DNA of 64,000 nucleotides from Centropus unirufus (GCA_013397695.1 VYZI01000035.1:2323805-2387804), one strand, 5' to 3'. Positions 22,977 to 35,988 are shown, counted from the stretch's first letter. The notes: generated by a model not told the origin, from the letters alone. Made by a program: numbers and translations.

Positions 22977-24063
22977 GGCAATCTTGTCTTCCCATGTGTT
23001 GAAGGACCCCACTAAACCTTTCCCATGGCCGCTGCTGCAACTCCTGCAGCTCGGCACTGCTCTGCAGCCTGGCAGTCCTGCCTGGGCAGTCCTGCTGCTC
23101 AGGCTCACGTAGCTGCTCAGGAGAGAGGTATGGAGTCCTATGCCTAAAGCAGAGAAAGTACTAACTTGTAATTCCACAGTGCTAATGTGGGACTTCTGCA
23201 AGGCCTCGGAAATATTTCACGTTGGAGAAAAAATACAAGCAGATCAAGACAGCAGGGACAAAACCCTGGACAAGGGCATCAGAATTAGCCTCTCTATTGT
23301 TGAGGAACAGCTTAGAGACCCTTAAACTACTTTACTGCCTGATAAACCCATCACAATGTATTCATAAGTTATTTTTGAATCCCAGAATGCTGGAAAAAGC
23401 AGATGGAACAATTTAGATAAGCCCCCCACAATCAAACTCAGTTTAAAATGGTCACTCATTTCTAGCGTGAATTATGAAGGTCTAGACTGCTTTCCTGCAC
23501 TCCTAGAGTTAGCCAGTGTCTTTAAAAGCAGGATACAACTCCAAATCCAGTGACAACCAAAAAGCTTTTACAGGTTATTCCCTAACCATGGCTAGATGTA
23601 TTGCATCATAAAATGTCAACATCAAAACAATATAGAAAAAATAATTACAGACAGTGTTAGTGTTGTAAGCTGATAAGGACCAGATGGTCTTTTGTATTTA
23701 TGGTTTGCCTTGTGCATACAAATGCTTTTGGGATCTAATTAGCCTTCTACAAAACTCAAACTGGGTAATTACTATCATTATCCCCTTTTCAAATAAATCT
23801 GAAGTCTAAACTGCAATTAAGTTTTTTATCTTACGATTCATATCCATGTATTTTAAGAATTGTTCTTTGCTATCTTTTCACAGATCTTCTTCCAGTGATT
23901 GACATAAATAAAATGGAAGAGCTTAAAATAATTGAAGAAAGGGTGATTTTGTACAAACAATTTTCAGTTAGCAGAGTTAAAGCATTCCTGAGAAATGCTA
24001 CATTCAGAGCTAACAGGTTGCTAATTTCCTGAGCATTTGATTCTGCCACCTTCGTGGCTTTTG
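22977..24063. other. Unique DNA, possible conserved segment near 23640-23800
   Basis: No gene seen. The stretch at 23640-23800 is free of simple repeats and contains GGATCTAATTAGCC and GGGTAATTACTATC homeodomain-type sites, a weak hint of a regulatory element. Confidence 0.3.
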
Positions 24064-24101
24064 AATGTCCCATATTCCTATTAAATGTCCCATATTCCTA
24101 T
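24064..24101. repeat. Tandem duplication, 18 identical bases at 20-bp period
   Basis: AATGTCCCATATTCCTAT occurs at 24064-24081 and again at 24084-24101. Confidence 0.9.
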
Positions 24102-24936
24102 CGACAGCAATCACTGAAAACAAAGAATGAGGCACACCTGGCAGAGCTGCTGACAAATGGTTATAGCGAGAAATAAAACTTCTCATGTTCATAAAATGAT
24201 CATCTTGTATACGACACAATGTGGCAGTCTTTCTAATTACCTTTTGACTCAGGCAACACGCAGGCTGATGATGGGCTATGAATGGGTAGTGGTGCAAATA
24301 ATAAGCAAGAATGTCACTTCTATTGGTTTCTTGCCCTCAGGACAGCTAATCACATGGCAAAGGGAGCATGCTACAAAAAAGCAGGACAGCGTAATAACCT
24401 ACACCACTGAATTTGTTTAATGGGGAATTAATCAGAATCTGTCCAAAAATAGATAGCAGATGAGATTACAACATTATAAAGTAATCATGTTCCACCCCCA
24501 TCACCGACAAATGATTGTGGCTTACAGAACTGCATTGCTATTTCCTCTCGCAAGAAACAAAATACTGAGCTAAAAGCTGACGATAAGAGAAGTAACACTG
24601 CTGGCAACTGCAGGGAGACATATTGGGGGACCAAAGTTTTGATGAAAATTCCCATTTTCCTGTTTTCATTTTATTCTGCTACTTCTGGGAAGATCATTTA
24701 GAGCAGAGTATAAAAATCAGTACTGAAATCAGAGCAAAAGCTCTTTTCTTTCAGCCTGGATTAGCCTTCTGAAAGAAACAGTGAATTCTCCAGATAAACT
24801 TCTGCAACATGATATTATTTTCTCAATGAAATTGGTCACTCTGGAAATACACTTAAATTTGACTATTCTGTGAACAAAGGTTTAAGCATTTTTAACCCCT
24901 GCGACTGCATGCCACATATCTAATGTACAAGACCAC
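24102..24936. other. Unique DNA, no gene seen
   Basis: No supported feature. The ORFs at 24010-24297 minus and 24157-24420 plus overlap on opposite strands without motifs. Confidence 0.5.
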
Positions 24937-25000
24937 AGGTTAATTCAGGCTGGAAGGGACCGCAGGGTTTGTAGCATTTATTATGCAACTGCTCAACCTC
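24937..25000 (-). mobile_element. Possible tiny CR1 3' remnant (antisense)
   Basis: AATTCAGGCTGGAAGGGACC resembles the antisense CR1 end motif (GGTTGGAAGGGACC), but the outer CATAGAAT units are lost and the following part is barely alignable by eye. Confidence 0.4.
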
Positions 25001-27022
25001 TTGAAGTTAAATGTGTGCAAACTAGGTTCATAATTGTGTCCTTTATTAAACATTTTCTTTTTACAACACAAAACCCTGGATCCTTAAACTCAGAAGATAT
25101 TCTCCTATGCCAATATAAAGAGATTCCAAATATCCCTGCTTAGTTTCCACCCATCCACCAAAATTCCCATCACCCGTCCATGCTCCTGAGTACACATCTT
25201 TTGTAGGATGAGGAAATAGTTTCACGCCTGGCTGAATCTTGATGGGACTAAAGTTAGGTACCCAATTGTCTATCATTTCATTTAGCAGAGGCACTGTTAG
25301 CTAAGTGGGCTTAGAGCCTGACTAAGCATGCGGGCAAGGAAAAGCAAGCGTGGCCATCTTGCCTCTCCCACCTCCTCATGCAGAGATTTAATCCTTCTGC
25401 TAAGATATGTGAAATTGAAATTCGATTCTTTCCTCCTCTTGCCTGATAAGGACCAGAGATCTGAATCCAGGCCTGAAGGAGTACTTTGGTCACCTGATAG
25501 GAGATTTCTGAGATATCCCCTTTTAGTGCATCCCTTTCATTAGGGAAAAAATAATATATATATTCATGGGAGCAGGGGCAGAAAAACAAATTTCTCTTTT
25601 CCCAGTTGATTGCTTGTATCACCTGGCTACTGAGTCACTGTCACTCTTTGTGGCCTAATTCTGTAATGATTTCCATGACAACAGAGCGATTTGCTATTTG
25701 AATATTGTGGAGTCTGAAAAAAATTTTTAGAGATAACAATGCAATGAAATATCACAGATAATATTAGAAAGAAAAAATGGTAAAACCAGGCACCATCCAG
25801 GAAGCAATCATAATTTCTGGCTTTCGCAGGCAATTTCTCTGTGTTTGCAGGCTAGCAACAGAAACTGCTTATGTGCATCAAAAGATCTTTTCTGCTATAG
25901 TGAGATAAATACATGCTTAGTTGCCGATTTCCTAATCTTCAATTAAGAAGTGCAGCATGTCAAAATGCAGCCTTGCTTGGGTCCTCAGATATCTGTCCAT
26001 TGTGTTTTGGGGGGATTGGAATTTTTTTCCTTTCATATTTGATGTTTGTAGTAGGCAAGGTAATCTCATTCTACATTAAAAAAAAGCCTTTTGTAATTGG
26101 AAATTTATAGCTGAAAAATGCTGCTTCCTTCCCAGGAACTGGAGCTCTTCATGCTGATGCACACATGCATACTGCCTGGGGAGGGAAGGTACCCCAGCCA
26201 CTCAGCTCCAAACAATTTCATTTTCCCCAGTATTTTTCATAGAGTGCATCTGTGCTACCCCTCCATGTGCTGTACATCACGGGTAGAAAGCTCAACACTT
26301 CCTCCGCCTCTCTCCTCTCCTCTGGCAGAGCCTCGAATGCTACTCCAAGAAAAGAAGGGAAGGCAGGGCACAGGACATATAGGGACCACACATAATGAAA
26401 ATATTCCCTAAATAAGTTCTCAGTCCCTGCCAAATGTTTATACAGATGCACAAGCTGCAGAGCAAACCCCAGGTCACTTGAAGATGAGCCATGAAAGTCT
26501 GAACAGACATGGGAGTGCCCTGGAGACGTGTGCTACTGATGTCATTGCTACAGCATCACATTAGGTGTACGTGAAACTATCTGAGAGGCTTTTCAAAAGT
26601 CAGGAGAAAAAGCTGCTCCATGAGTTGTAGAAAAAAACCAAAATTGACCATTGCAGCTGGGTTTAGGATGGAGCTTTTACTGCAAACATCAGGGCACAAC
26701 AAGGTCAAGTTACAGGGATTTGGGGGCTAATATTGCTATGACTCTGATCTGTCTATGGTTAAGATGCATTTCTACAGTGATGTCAGGAAAAACTCCATCC
26801 AGTGAAGTTAAAAATCGGGCATCCTTTGACATGAAACAAACATGGTGGATACTCATAAGTGAAATCTGTAAGCAAAAAGAGATGGAAGGCCTTGCATCAC
26901 CATGTCTGAAGTAAGAAGTGTTGTCTAAAGCATGTGGAGGGGCTTGTACTAATGCTTTTGTCAGCAAATATGGGCTTAATTTAATGAAACACAGATGTCT
27001 GTGAGCGGCCTTTATAGTCAAT
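25001..27022. other. Unique DNA, no gene seen
   Basis: No recognised repeat or gene. A (TA)4 run sits near 25555. ORFs at 25311-25622 minus and 26118-26411 plus have no motifs. Confidence 0.5.
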
Positions 27023-27064
27023 GCAAACAAAAAAGCAAACAAAAAAGCAAACAAAAAAGCAAAC
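27023..27064. repeat. 12-bp minisatellite, 3.5 copies, abutting a pyrimidine tract
   Basis: The unit GCAAACAAAAAA is repeated exactly three times plus half a unit. It is followed at 27065-27115 by a C- and T-rich tract (CCCTCC and CTCCTC runs). The minus ORF over it (26710-27066) starts with repeated FAFL residues for this reason and is not a gene. Confidence 0.95.
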
Positions 27065-27199
27065 ACCCGCCCACCCTCTCCTCCTGCACCCTCCCTCCCC
27101 CTCCCATTTTTAAGAGACTTTCATCTTTTGCTAAATGATTCGTCTGTAAAACAGGCAGCCTGTGCCTTGGAGTGGCCTTTTTTTTTTCTATTGATTACA
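27065..27199. other. Pyrimidine-rich tract then unique spacer
   Basis: A C/T-rich stretch to about 27115 is followed by a short unique spacer ending in a T run at 27180-27187. The CR1 remnant follows. Confidence 0.6.
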
Positions 27200-27435
27200 G
27201 ATTCAGAGAAACACAGTATGATTCAGGTTGGAAGGGATACATGGAGGACAAATAGCTCAACTCACCGCTCAGATCAGGGCCAAAAAAGATCAGATTTATC
27301 AAGGACTGGTTAAATTTTGAGCTGAAAACTCCAACACGTTTTTGGGCACCTGTTGTAGTGTCTGACCACTGTCACAGTGAAAAAGCCTTTTCATATATAT
27401 ACATGGAATCTCCTCTATTGCACCCTGTAAGCCTG
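27200..27435 (-). mobile_element. CR1 3' portion, diverged (antisense)
   Basis: Ordered landmarks of antisense CR1 are visible: a worn CATAGAAT-type start (ATTCAGAGAAACACAGTATG), ATTCAGGTTGGAAGGGATAC, then CTCCAACACG and TTTTTGGGCACCTGTTGTAG. A CTGACCACTGTCACAGTGAA plus AAAAGCCTTTTC block and ATGGAATCTCCTCTATTGCA end it. These match the CR1 3' UTR and C-terminal end read backwards. It is an old copy with many substitutions. Confidence 0.75.
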
Positions 27436-29059
27436 GTGTGACAAGCTCCAGCATGGATATGTGGATTGCAGATACCTAAGGGGAGGTGAGATAACTTAGA
27501 TTGCAGGTGGTTGTCTAAGGGGTGGGGAGCTGAATGCTACGCTGCATGTTCCTCTACAGGTAGTGCAAACAATATTCCTCCCTGACTGCCATAACTTTAC
27601 AATTGCACATGTATAGCACTTGCAGGGTTGCACTCTAAAGACCAACAGTCTTTTAGTATCTCAGCCTTGCAAATCAAAACAAAAATATCAGAGGAACTGG
27701 GAGGGCTGGGGGGTTGTGTGTTATTACCTCCCCTTTTCCCCCCAGTTCTTCCAGCCTCTTCCTTATCTTTGGAGTACTATACCAGAGACACACTTCTTTT
27801 GGCCATGGGAATGACTGAAAGAAAAGAAAGACGGTGAGAAACAGGACCACAGCCTTCTAAGAGGCTTTCCAGCCTTCTGCTTGGACAGAGTATGAGTGGC
27901 AGACTTCTACTGTGTTATTCCTGTCCATTCTTGCTCTCCAGTGGGAGGATGGGACTAACTGGCTGAGTGCTGCGGATGCAAATATATCTCTGAGTCCACA
28001 TGTAAGCCTCAATTGTTCCATGCAGAGAATTTTCTCTTTGTGCCTTCCCGCATATCGCCAAAACTATCCAGGTATGGTGATGCAGTGATGATAATACATC
28101 AAAGAAGGGAGATGGATAAGATCAAATCAGAAAAAATCCTCTAATTCTACAGTGATTGAACATGAAATCCAAGCATTGGAGAGATCATAATGTAAAACCA
28201 ACACACAGTGTGATTTGCTTACATGGTTAACTCTTAACTGGAATGAGGGCCCATGGTTAAAAGAGGAATTTTAAAGCAGACGATGTCTACAGAGCCAAAA
28301 GGATACGAGGGATATGCCGGTGGCAGACAAGCTCAAAGGCTGAGGGTTTTTCTTTCAGAGGGCTCCCATAACTACCGGGAGGTGCTCAGACCTGCAGGTG
28401 TTATCAGTGTCAAAGGGAGAGCCTGGAAAGTCCATTTCTGTAGACAATGTCAATGGAGCAGAAAATAGAAAGAGTCTCCAACTGCAGATGGAAAAATGTG
28501 AAATTCATGGTTAAGACTTCTGGATCAGGAGGAAACTTTAGCAGTTACAGCTACATCATTCCTAAGCATAGTTCTGTGAAATTAAGTGATACCTCATGAT
28601 CCCTCAGTACTGATGGAGACAAGAAAGGAAAAGTCTACCAGTATGGGACATCAGCATTCCCAATGTAAAGCTTACAAAGGCACGCTCATAAAAGCCTATT
28701 TATGATTCTGAAACCATTTTCTGGCATTGGATTTCACCACAAGTTTTCTCCCATTGAAGTTACTGCGTGTAGCTCAGTCCTCGGCTACAGGAGCAGGGAT
28801 TAACTCCACTAGGAAAACTACAGTAAGCTCTCAACATGTTCTCTGCTGTCCAAAATTCCTACAGACATAGGAGTCCATGGATATTAACTCATAAACCTCT
28901 CATAATGGCGATCTCAGAACAGCCAGGATGGTGACCAAAGGAGTGCTTGAGTCTGTAAGGAGATGATGGAGGCATCCGTATTTACAGAAGCCATTTGATT
29001 CCTGGTGGAAACATATTATGTCTGAATCAAACCTGATCCAAGTGGCTCACCTTTGATCA
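27436..29059. other. Unique DNA, no gene seen
   Basis: No supported coding or RNA feature. A further decayed part of the plus-strand CR1 ending at 29120 may lie here but cannot be traced by eye. Confidence 0.45.
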
Positions 29060-29120
29060 TGATTTGAGCTAGATGATCTCCGGGGGACCCTTTTAATCTA
29101 AACTTTTCTATAGTTTAGTT
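29060..29120 (+). mobile_element. CR1 LINE 3' terminus (sense)
   Basis: TGAGCTAGATGATCTCCGGG, then GGACCCTTTTAATCTAAACT and TTTCTATAG follow the sense 3' end of CR1 (AGATGATCT...GGTCCCTTCCAACCTAAACTATTCTAT). Upstream homology is not visible, so this is a very short insertion or an eroded one. Confidence 0.65.
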
Positions 29121-32100
29121 GATGAAAACAAATAAATTAAGGAAAAAAAAAAAAAGAGAGATGAAAGGAACAGAAAGGAACTAATGCATTGGGTATAGGC
29201 AGTGTGTGAATGCTCTGCCTTGAATAACAGCAGCAGAGAAGAACAGTAATTATAAAGTTCCCTCCATGTACCCTTTGGGTGGGGTTTCCTGAAGCATCTG
29301 GGTACACACATGACATACATATGCACTAAGCAAAACAGTCTCAGCACTTCTGCGCTGGAGGTCTGCAGTGCTGTGTGCACACAGACAGGCACTCTAAGGA
29401 TAGTTATATTTTATTCCCCAGCATAAAACCCAATTGTCCCAATAATGGCATGGCTTGCAGCCAACAGTACTGTTGTGTTTTGCTTTGAACAATAATTGAG
29501 TTGACAGTTCATTTTTTCACTGGGGGTTGAAATATCAAATTTGATCAGATATTAGTACGGATGCTGCTGCATTTTGCCAGCTTGCCAGTTTTTCTGGATG
29601 ACAGGCAGATTTGTGATCACAGCACCATGACTGAGACTCACAGCTGTGGCAGGAGACTGCCTTGGTCATGGATTCAGAAACTGGTGTTGCAGAATACAAT
29701 ACAGTACAAGAGTGGGAAAATGGGTCAAACAGACAGGACTCAGACCCATGAGTGATAGGTGACTTAGAATTCATAAACAGACTGAAAATGCTGTGGTCTG
29801 TTATGCCTTTGCAGTCATTTCTCAATCAAACTCCTGCCCACACTGGCCTTTTGATGAATCAGTATTTCCAACAAGAGGGAAATGCAATATGATAAGGAAT
29901 ATTACAACATGGGTCTTTTCTGCAGGTTTGTTAAACTTGAAGTTGGTGATGACATTTGAACCTTTCCAGTCATTGGTTTTCAGATATTTTTAAGGTTTTA
30001 TCACAGAAACACATCGTGCCTATGGTTTACTCTCCTTGTTTTCCAGAACAACCTTTGCTTAAATGCCTTCTCAAACTGCTTTGTGATATATATCTTAATG
30101 CAGGCTGGCACAACTGCTTAACCATGTAGCAGCTCACCCAACAAGTTCTTACTACCCAGATGGCTCATTACACCTCTTTTTTGCAATTTCTGCTGGATGC
30201 CAAATGGCTCCTAAGTGAAGCTTGAGGAGTGGTACTTGACCTTCTAATGCCAGGTATAGTTGATATTTCTTGAAAAGCCACCCTCATTCCCCCTTGTAAA
30301 AGCCAATCACACTCCCCTGATGCCGTGGTGGTGAGCTAAGTTGTTCAGCATAAAAGCTTCATGATTTGAAAGGGATGTGAGTTAGTAACATGTTCCTAAA
30401 TATGTACATCTTGATGATACTTCCCGAACTGTGAAATGCAGCTTCCCCCATCAGAAGCTACACCTGCTAACATTCTACAAATCTCAGCCAGTTCCTGTTT
30501 CCAAAGAACTGAGAATTAAGTGAACCCATTATATGTGCCTGTTGTTCTTCCTCAATCACATTTTTTTCTCTCTTAGCCAATTATAATCTTAATTTGACAG
30601 AAAGGGAGAATTGTCTATCCAAGTGCCTATGAATCTCATGAAAACAAGCAGTCAACTAAAGGATGGAGGTCCCCGTTACTGCCTCTGTGTGCTTAAGCTG
30701 TAGCAAAAGTTCAGCTGACTTAGTGGTGATCAGAGAACCACAAGTCAAAAAATGAATTATGAATGGAAGACCAGAGGAAACGTACTACTCATCAGGTACC
30801 AGCAAAACCAGATGTTCTTTCATGGATGACCATGGTAAGCACAATCAAACCTTCCATGCACTTACCACATCCTTGATGCTCCTGTTACTTTTTATCCTTT
30901 TTGGCCAGTATTAATCAAGCTTGAGAGTGGGACAACTATATCCTAGTATTTATTTTAGTACACTTCTAAAATCCTATCAATTAACCTCAGCAGTTGTACG
31001 TAGAAGCCCATGTGTCAGAATATTCAAAGAAAGGGAAGGCAAAAAGGGGAACTTGATATAGAAAGAGAAGACAAAATTTTGGTTTTCAAACTTCAATTTA
31101 AAAGCACCATTAGTTTTATTTAAGACATGACTTTGATGAGTACTTTTGTAAAAAAGAGAACTTGTAATAAGCACTCCTGTGGGAGAAAGTTCCTAAGTTT
31201 AAAAATATTAATAATTATAACTCATTGTCATCACTTTTAAGCAGCACACCTTTGTTACCATTTACAGTCAGGTACTGGGACTGGTTACTGTGTGTCAATT
31301 TTTGGGTAACAGTAAGGAATATCAATAGCCTTGATGTATATGTCCACAGCCAGGGGTACCAAATACATTCTTTTATAGTATAAACACATTTAACACTCTG
31401 TTTTCAGCCTAGTAAAAGAACATGGTAATTACACCCAGCGTTCACCAACGGACAAGGAGAAACAGCTCCCTAGAGCTGTAGAGTTGTGGATCTCCCCTCT
31501 ACCTATTCTTTTTTTTGAGGAAATCTCTCCCAGGAAGCAAGTGTCCAGACAGTGCTTGCAGGGTCATGGTCTTTTCTGGACTGGAAATGTATTTAAACCT
31601 GCAAGCTGGGAAAGAGGCCTGCAGACAACCCCCAGCACGTGTTCTTCATACTGGTAACAGAGCCGAGATAGCAGCTCTTCAGGTGCTTAAAGACCCTTTA
31701 TGACTTGTTACAGCACCCAACTTATACAGATAGAGGAAGGCAGTAAGGTGCAGTGTGCAATAGTCTTTCCAACCCCCAAATATTTGTGCCTGTAGCCTAA
31801 AAAAATTATCAGATTTAAGCAGAATCACAAACTTAATTTAAACAGGCAAAATGAGCACAAAATTCTATTTACTTCTTCTATTAAAACTAGTCGTTAACAT
31901 TTTTCTATTGGCCTCATTACTTTCATAAGGGATGAAGTTACTGCATACTCCACTGGCTTCTGTAGTTCTTACAGAAAAAAACCCCTCATTTTGCATTCTG
32001 AAGAATGATATATTCACAAATATACTCCCCAAGAGATCTCTTTGGAGGAGAGATGATGACACAATGATTACAAATAATCTTGCTTGGTTTACCAAGCTGA

Positions 32101-33712
32101 TTTGCTTCAGAGAAATGGCTGAGAAACTCAGTGGAGTTTCCACAGGACTTTGAGTTAGCGAGAACAGAGACACCAAGCCATGCACTGAATGGAGCACACC
32201 GCTAATCCAAAACTCCTGGTGCTGGCTTCCTAGAGTTTCAGAGCCCAGCTGCTTCTTAACAAATCAGAAGTGACAAATTTAGTGCAATTTCAAAGGGAAC
32301 AGAGTATTGAAAACTGATCCAGGAACCATGGCAGTGCATAAGCCCTTGCACTAATACCAATGCTTTGGTTCAGTCAATGCCCCCTACACACAACATATTC
32401 CATTTCTTGGTTTTCCTCTAACCAATGGGTCCTTCAGACCTCAAGACAGGAGACTTGATGTGATGTGGCTCAGTCCGTTTCCCCTGGCTTTTCCATCCAC
32501 CTGTCAATCCAGCAGTTGCCTACTTACTCCATTTTCCCCTGGAATTCAAAATTAGTGCTAAGGTCAGAGGTCTGGCAGATAGAAATCTACTCTGTTTCAG
32601 TGAAATCTCTAGTCAACCCAAGCTGTAACAGAGCCGATCGCCTATATAATTCTGATTAAAGGGGAACATCTCTAACCCTCCTCCTCACTCAGCACATACC
32701 CCCATTCCAACTGTTACAAGCTTGACAGCATCTGCTACCGCAGGTCTCAGAGCAGTTTTACTTCTGTTCCCCAGTTAGACTCTGTGTTTGTGGTATTTTA
32801 TGACCATTCACAATCTGTCAACAACCACCCACATGTCAGTATTTGACCTGGAATGTGAACTGGAAGGATGAGGCTGCCTGTGCTCCTTCCTTCCCTGCAG
32901 ATAGTCCCTCCTGCAGACCAGCTGTCCCAAAGGAAGCAGGGGATGTTCCTTGAGTAAAGCCAGAAGGCAAAAAAGAAGAAGAAAAAAAGGACTGGGGCTA
33001 TACAAACCCCTCCAAATGTTTTCCACTAAAAATGCCTGGCAATATTCTGTCAGGCCTGGAATGGTGAAGTAAAACTCTTTGCCTTAGCTTGAAGGAATAA
33101 TGTGGAAATATTTTCAACATAGAATTACTTAAGACAAAACCAGTGGATGCCAAAGATTTCAGGTTTCTAATGGTCCTACCACTTCATGACAGCGACATCT
33201 CAAAGGAATGTATTTTATTAGATTATATTGTAATTGGTGTGCAACATCTTTAAGACACTAGATGTCTGTGTTTGTGAGTACTCCAAACATGAATGTGTAC
33301 AACCATGAGTAGCCTGCTACTGAGCGCATGCTGCCCGCACTCCAGCATCAGGAGCTTTCAATCTGTTAAAACACAATGGGATATATGTCAATATATCCAT
33401 GGAAAAGGGCCATCAAACTTTCTATTACCCTCCCCCTTTTCATTGCCAGGCTCTTTCGGAGCCAAGGAAGGACTTTCTTTGAGCATTTGTGTTTCACCGT
33501 GCCTTCACTTCCATCAAGACACCCCGAACACATATTGCAGTCTGTTGCAGGCTTCTTTATGCCCTGAGGGTAGAGAGGGGTGTGAACTGTTTGAATCCAA
33601 ATCCTTGCATGAACACAATGCAGCCTCAGAAACTGAACTGCTGCCAGCAGCAGTGAACAGAAAAGTTATTGCACAGCAAGCACTGTTGGCTGTGAGAGAT
33701 TTGGGTGGCAAT
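29121..33712. other. Unique DNA, no gene recognised
   Basis: An A-rich run lies at 29141-29160. The ORF at 33293-33715 plus (140 codons) overlaps other open frames. Its last 45 codons (EGCELFESKSLHEHN onward) look hydrophilic and protein-like, but there is no recognised domain. Other ORFs lack motifs. Confidence 0.4.
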
Positions 33713-33880
33713 TAAATCCTGCATGTAAAACCAGTGGAGGAGCTCTTGTCTGGATTTAGCACAGCAAAAGCTGTCAACTAACCTGGGACACAGCTCAGTG
33801 GCCAGGACGCTTCCCGGGACCAGAGTAGACCTGGGTTAGAGACCTCACAGGCACAGGAGGGGACTGAACCGGGTTTTCCC
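33713..33880 (+). mobile_element. tRNA-derived ancient SINE or palindromic repeat remnant
   Basis: An A-box-like CAGCTCAGTGG at 33791-33801 and a B-box-like GGTTAGAGACC at 33834-33844 are spaced as in tRNA-type RNA polymerase III promoters. The phrase GTAGACCTGGGTTAGAGACC is typical of tRNA-derived SINE heads. It is followed at 33861-33879 by GGACTGAACCGGGTTTTCC, which is roughly its reverse complement. The whole therefore looks like an inverted pair of tRNA-like heads, a form I associate with old amniote repeats. It is not a functional tRNA: no acceptor stem is visible. The family name is not assigned. Confidence 0.5.
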
Positions 33881-34451
33881 TTTGGGAGGATTTCTTTGAG
33901 CATCTGTATATCATGCTGCAGAGAGGTTTCCTGTTTTGCAACTCAGTTTTTGTTGCAAATCAGTTCTTCCCAAACTCACCTTCCATCAGGCCTGAGAAAG
34001 GCAGGACTCAAACTACCCATACGGACAGGATTCCTAACCGAGTTGTTAAATGCTGATGCTTGTTCCGTACCTCAATTTTTACAACAATAATTAGCTGCAT
34101 AAGCTAGGCACAGCTCCAAACCTTGCTAGGCCTTGTCTAGTCTTTAAAATGTTTTTGCTTGTTTTTTGCTGTGCCTACAGATGTCAAGAAATTTTTGCTC
34201 TGTTCTTCACTTGCACTACAATCTTGCCTACTGTCTAATTTGGCCAGTTGTAAAGTGAAATAACTCTGCAATTATTTGGTTGTTGAACTTGTTTTAGTTG
34301 CATCATTATACAATTCACTTTTAGCTTCAGATCTGCTTAGCTTTGTGCAACTGCAGATTCTTTCCCTCTCCCAGGACAGTAATCATGGTTTATACAGAGA
34401 AGGATTAGCAAAGTAGCTAACTGTGGCACCACTAACCCTCTGAATCAACAG

Positions 34452-34696
34452 AAGGGCACAAGCTATGGACAACTCTGATGTTAAACCACAGAGGAAAAGT
34501 AATTCTGAGTGAAGCAAAAACTCAGGGGAAGGAAATGCACATCATGATGTGCTCCTCTTACAAAGAGAACACAACGCTGACAACATCTATTAATTCATTA
34601 GACAATGGAAAAGTAACACCAGGGGAAAGGACAGATACTAATACACATAGATTGAATGTGCTACTAATGATCTGTTACAGAAATTCAGTAGTCTAG
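34452..34696 (+). CDS. Exon-like ORF segment, unrecognised (block E)
   Basis: CTAACCCTCTGAATCAACAG at 34432-34451 is a reasonable acceptor. The frame then reads GHKLWTTLMLNHRGKVILSE, AKTQGKEMHIMMCSSYKENT and TLTTSINSLDNGK. A possible donor AAA/GTAACA lies at 34612/34613, giving a phase-0 end; otherwise the frame runs to a stop at 34694. Composition is hydrophilic and Thr/Ser/Lys-rich. It is the first of several plus-strand open blocks up to 39065. No family is recognised and its end phase does not fit the next block's best acceptor, so membership in one gene is uncertain. Confidence 0.2.
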
Positions 34697-35695
34697 ATTC
34701 TTGTTTTAACCGTTCTAATAATCAGACATTGTTGCCTTTTGATAAGATAGGAAAAACATTAATTAAAATTAAGAAAAAACCTGATTCTTGCATTCTGATA
34801 TCAGATGGTTTTTGGTGGCATGTTGTTTGTATGGAAACATTTGGAAATCCGTATGTAAACTATGCACGAGTATATAAACACATAAAGTGATTTACAGAAG
34901 GCTTTTATTACACAGCAGTGCAGCTGTGGAAACTCTCACAAGGTTGATTCATGAATTTCAAGTAAATCAGACCAAGTCAATTGCTGGAAAAGCTGCAAGC
35001 TGCTAGGAACAGGAAGAGATAAAGTGCATAATATCTGTAAAAGTGATCCTCTGAAATCCAGAGTTAATATCCCTTTTCTTCAAACAGACAATCATGGCTA
35101 ATACTCCTTCCCTTACTTAAAAATTTTTAACCATAATTTGTGTTGCCAAGAAAACTTCTGCTTAGGAGATTATACTGGAAAAAACAGAAGGCAAAACCTG
35201 CTTTTACAGCAAAAAGGGACCAAATAAATCAGTTCAGTGTTGCTCTGAGTAATGGCAAAGCTCTGAATTAAGTCTTCACCCCACACAAAATATCTAAGCC
35301 AAAACAGTTGCCTTTTTTCTTTATGTTACTTACAAGAGTCGCTACCAAAAGAGATGCAAGTTAAATGAAAAATCTTATTGAAGATTTTCAGTACTGACCT
35401 TTTCAATGCTCTTAATCTTTAGTGTTGCATCAATCTCACTCTCATTGTAACTATTGTCATCAAGCAGAGATGATCTCTCTTTATAGAAGTCAGAAGAGGC
35501 ATGTGAGGGCTGCCAGCAAAGAACAGTTAAGGGAAAACTTGCCCAGTTAATAGACTATTTTCCTTTTCCTCCTGAAGATATAAGGTTATAAAATCTCCTT
35601 TAAAAAATAGATTAAGGTGGAAAGCAGACTTTGTGATTATGGGACAAATTTCATTTGAAGAGAGGTCAATGAGTGCATTCTCAATTTATTACTAG
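34697..35695. other. Non-coding spacer between exon-like blocks
   Basis: AT-rich; no repeat family recognised. It would be an intron if the neighbouring exon-like blocks belong to one gene. Confidence 0.4.
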
Positions 35696-35859
35696 ACTAT
35701 GCAACAGAGGATCAGATGGTCAACCCCCAGCTCTGGCGGAAATCATCTATCACAAGGCAAAATCAACTCTCATTTCCCCTGTTGTTTCATGCTGCTCAGA
35801 GGGCAGCAAAACAACAGTACAATCCACTGCAGATTTGTGCTTGGCTGCCTCTTGCCCCA
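35696..35859 (+). CDS. Exon-like ORF segment, unrecognised (block A)
   Basis: Acceptor TCTCAATTTATTACTAG ends at 35695 and a consensus donor GTGAGT begins at 35860. The open frame between them reads LCNRGSDGQPPALAEIIYHK, then AKSTLISPVVSCCSEGSKTT and VQSTADLCLAASCP. It ends one base into a codon (phase 1). This fits the phase-1 start of the next block at 35989, which would leave a short intron of 129 bases. No domain is recognised. The splice signals are the best of this set, but no search or transcript supports it. Confidence 0.25.
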
Positions 35860-35988
35860 GTGAGTGAGCACTAAAAATACTATGGAGATGCTCTGTTGAA
35901 GATCAATTCTGGCTTGCATGGTGCGCCAATTTTACCAACACTTTAATCACCAAATAGTACACACACTGCTGTTATGACCAGACTACAG

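Noticed and set aside
26710..27066. 118-codon minus ORF starting with FAFLFAFLF-type repeats as a signal peptide protein
   Set aside because: The hydrophobic start is the 12-bp minisatellite; no further support.
33791..33844. Functional tRNA gene
   Set aside because: A- and B-box-like motifs are present but no cloverleaf or acceptor stem forms; better explained as a SINE remnant.
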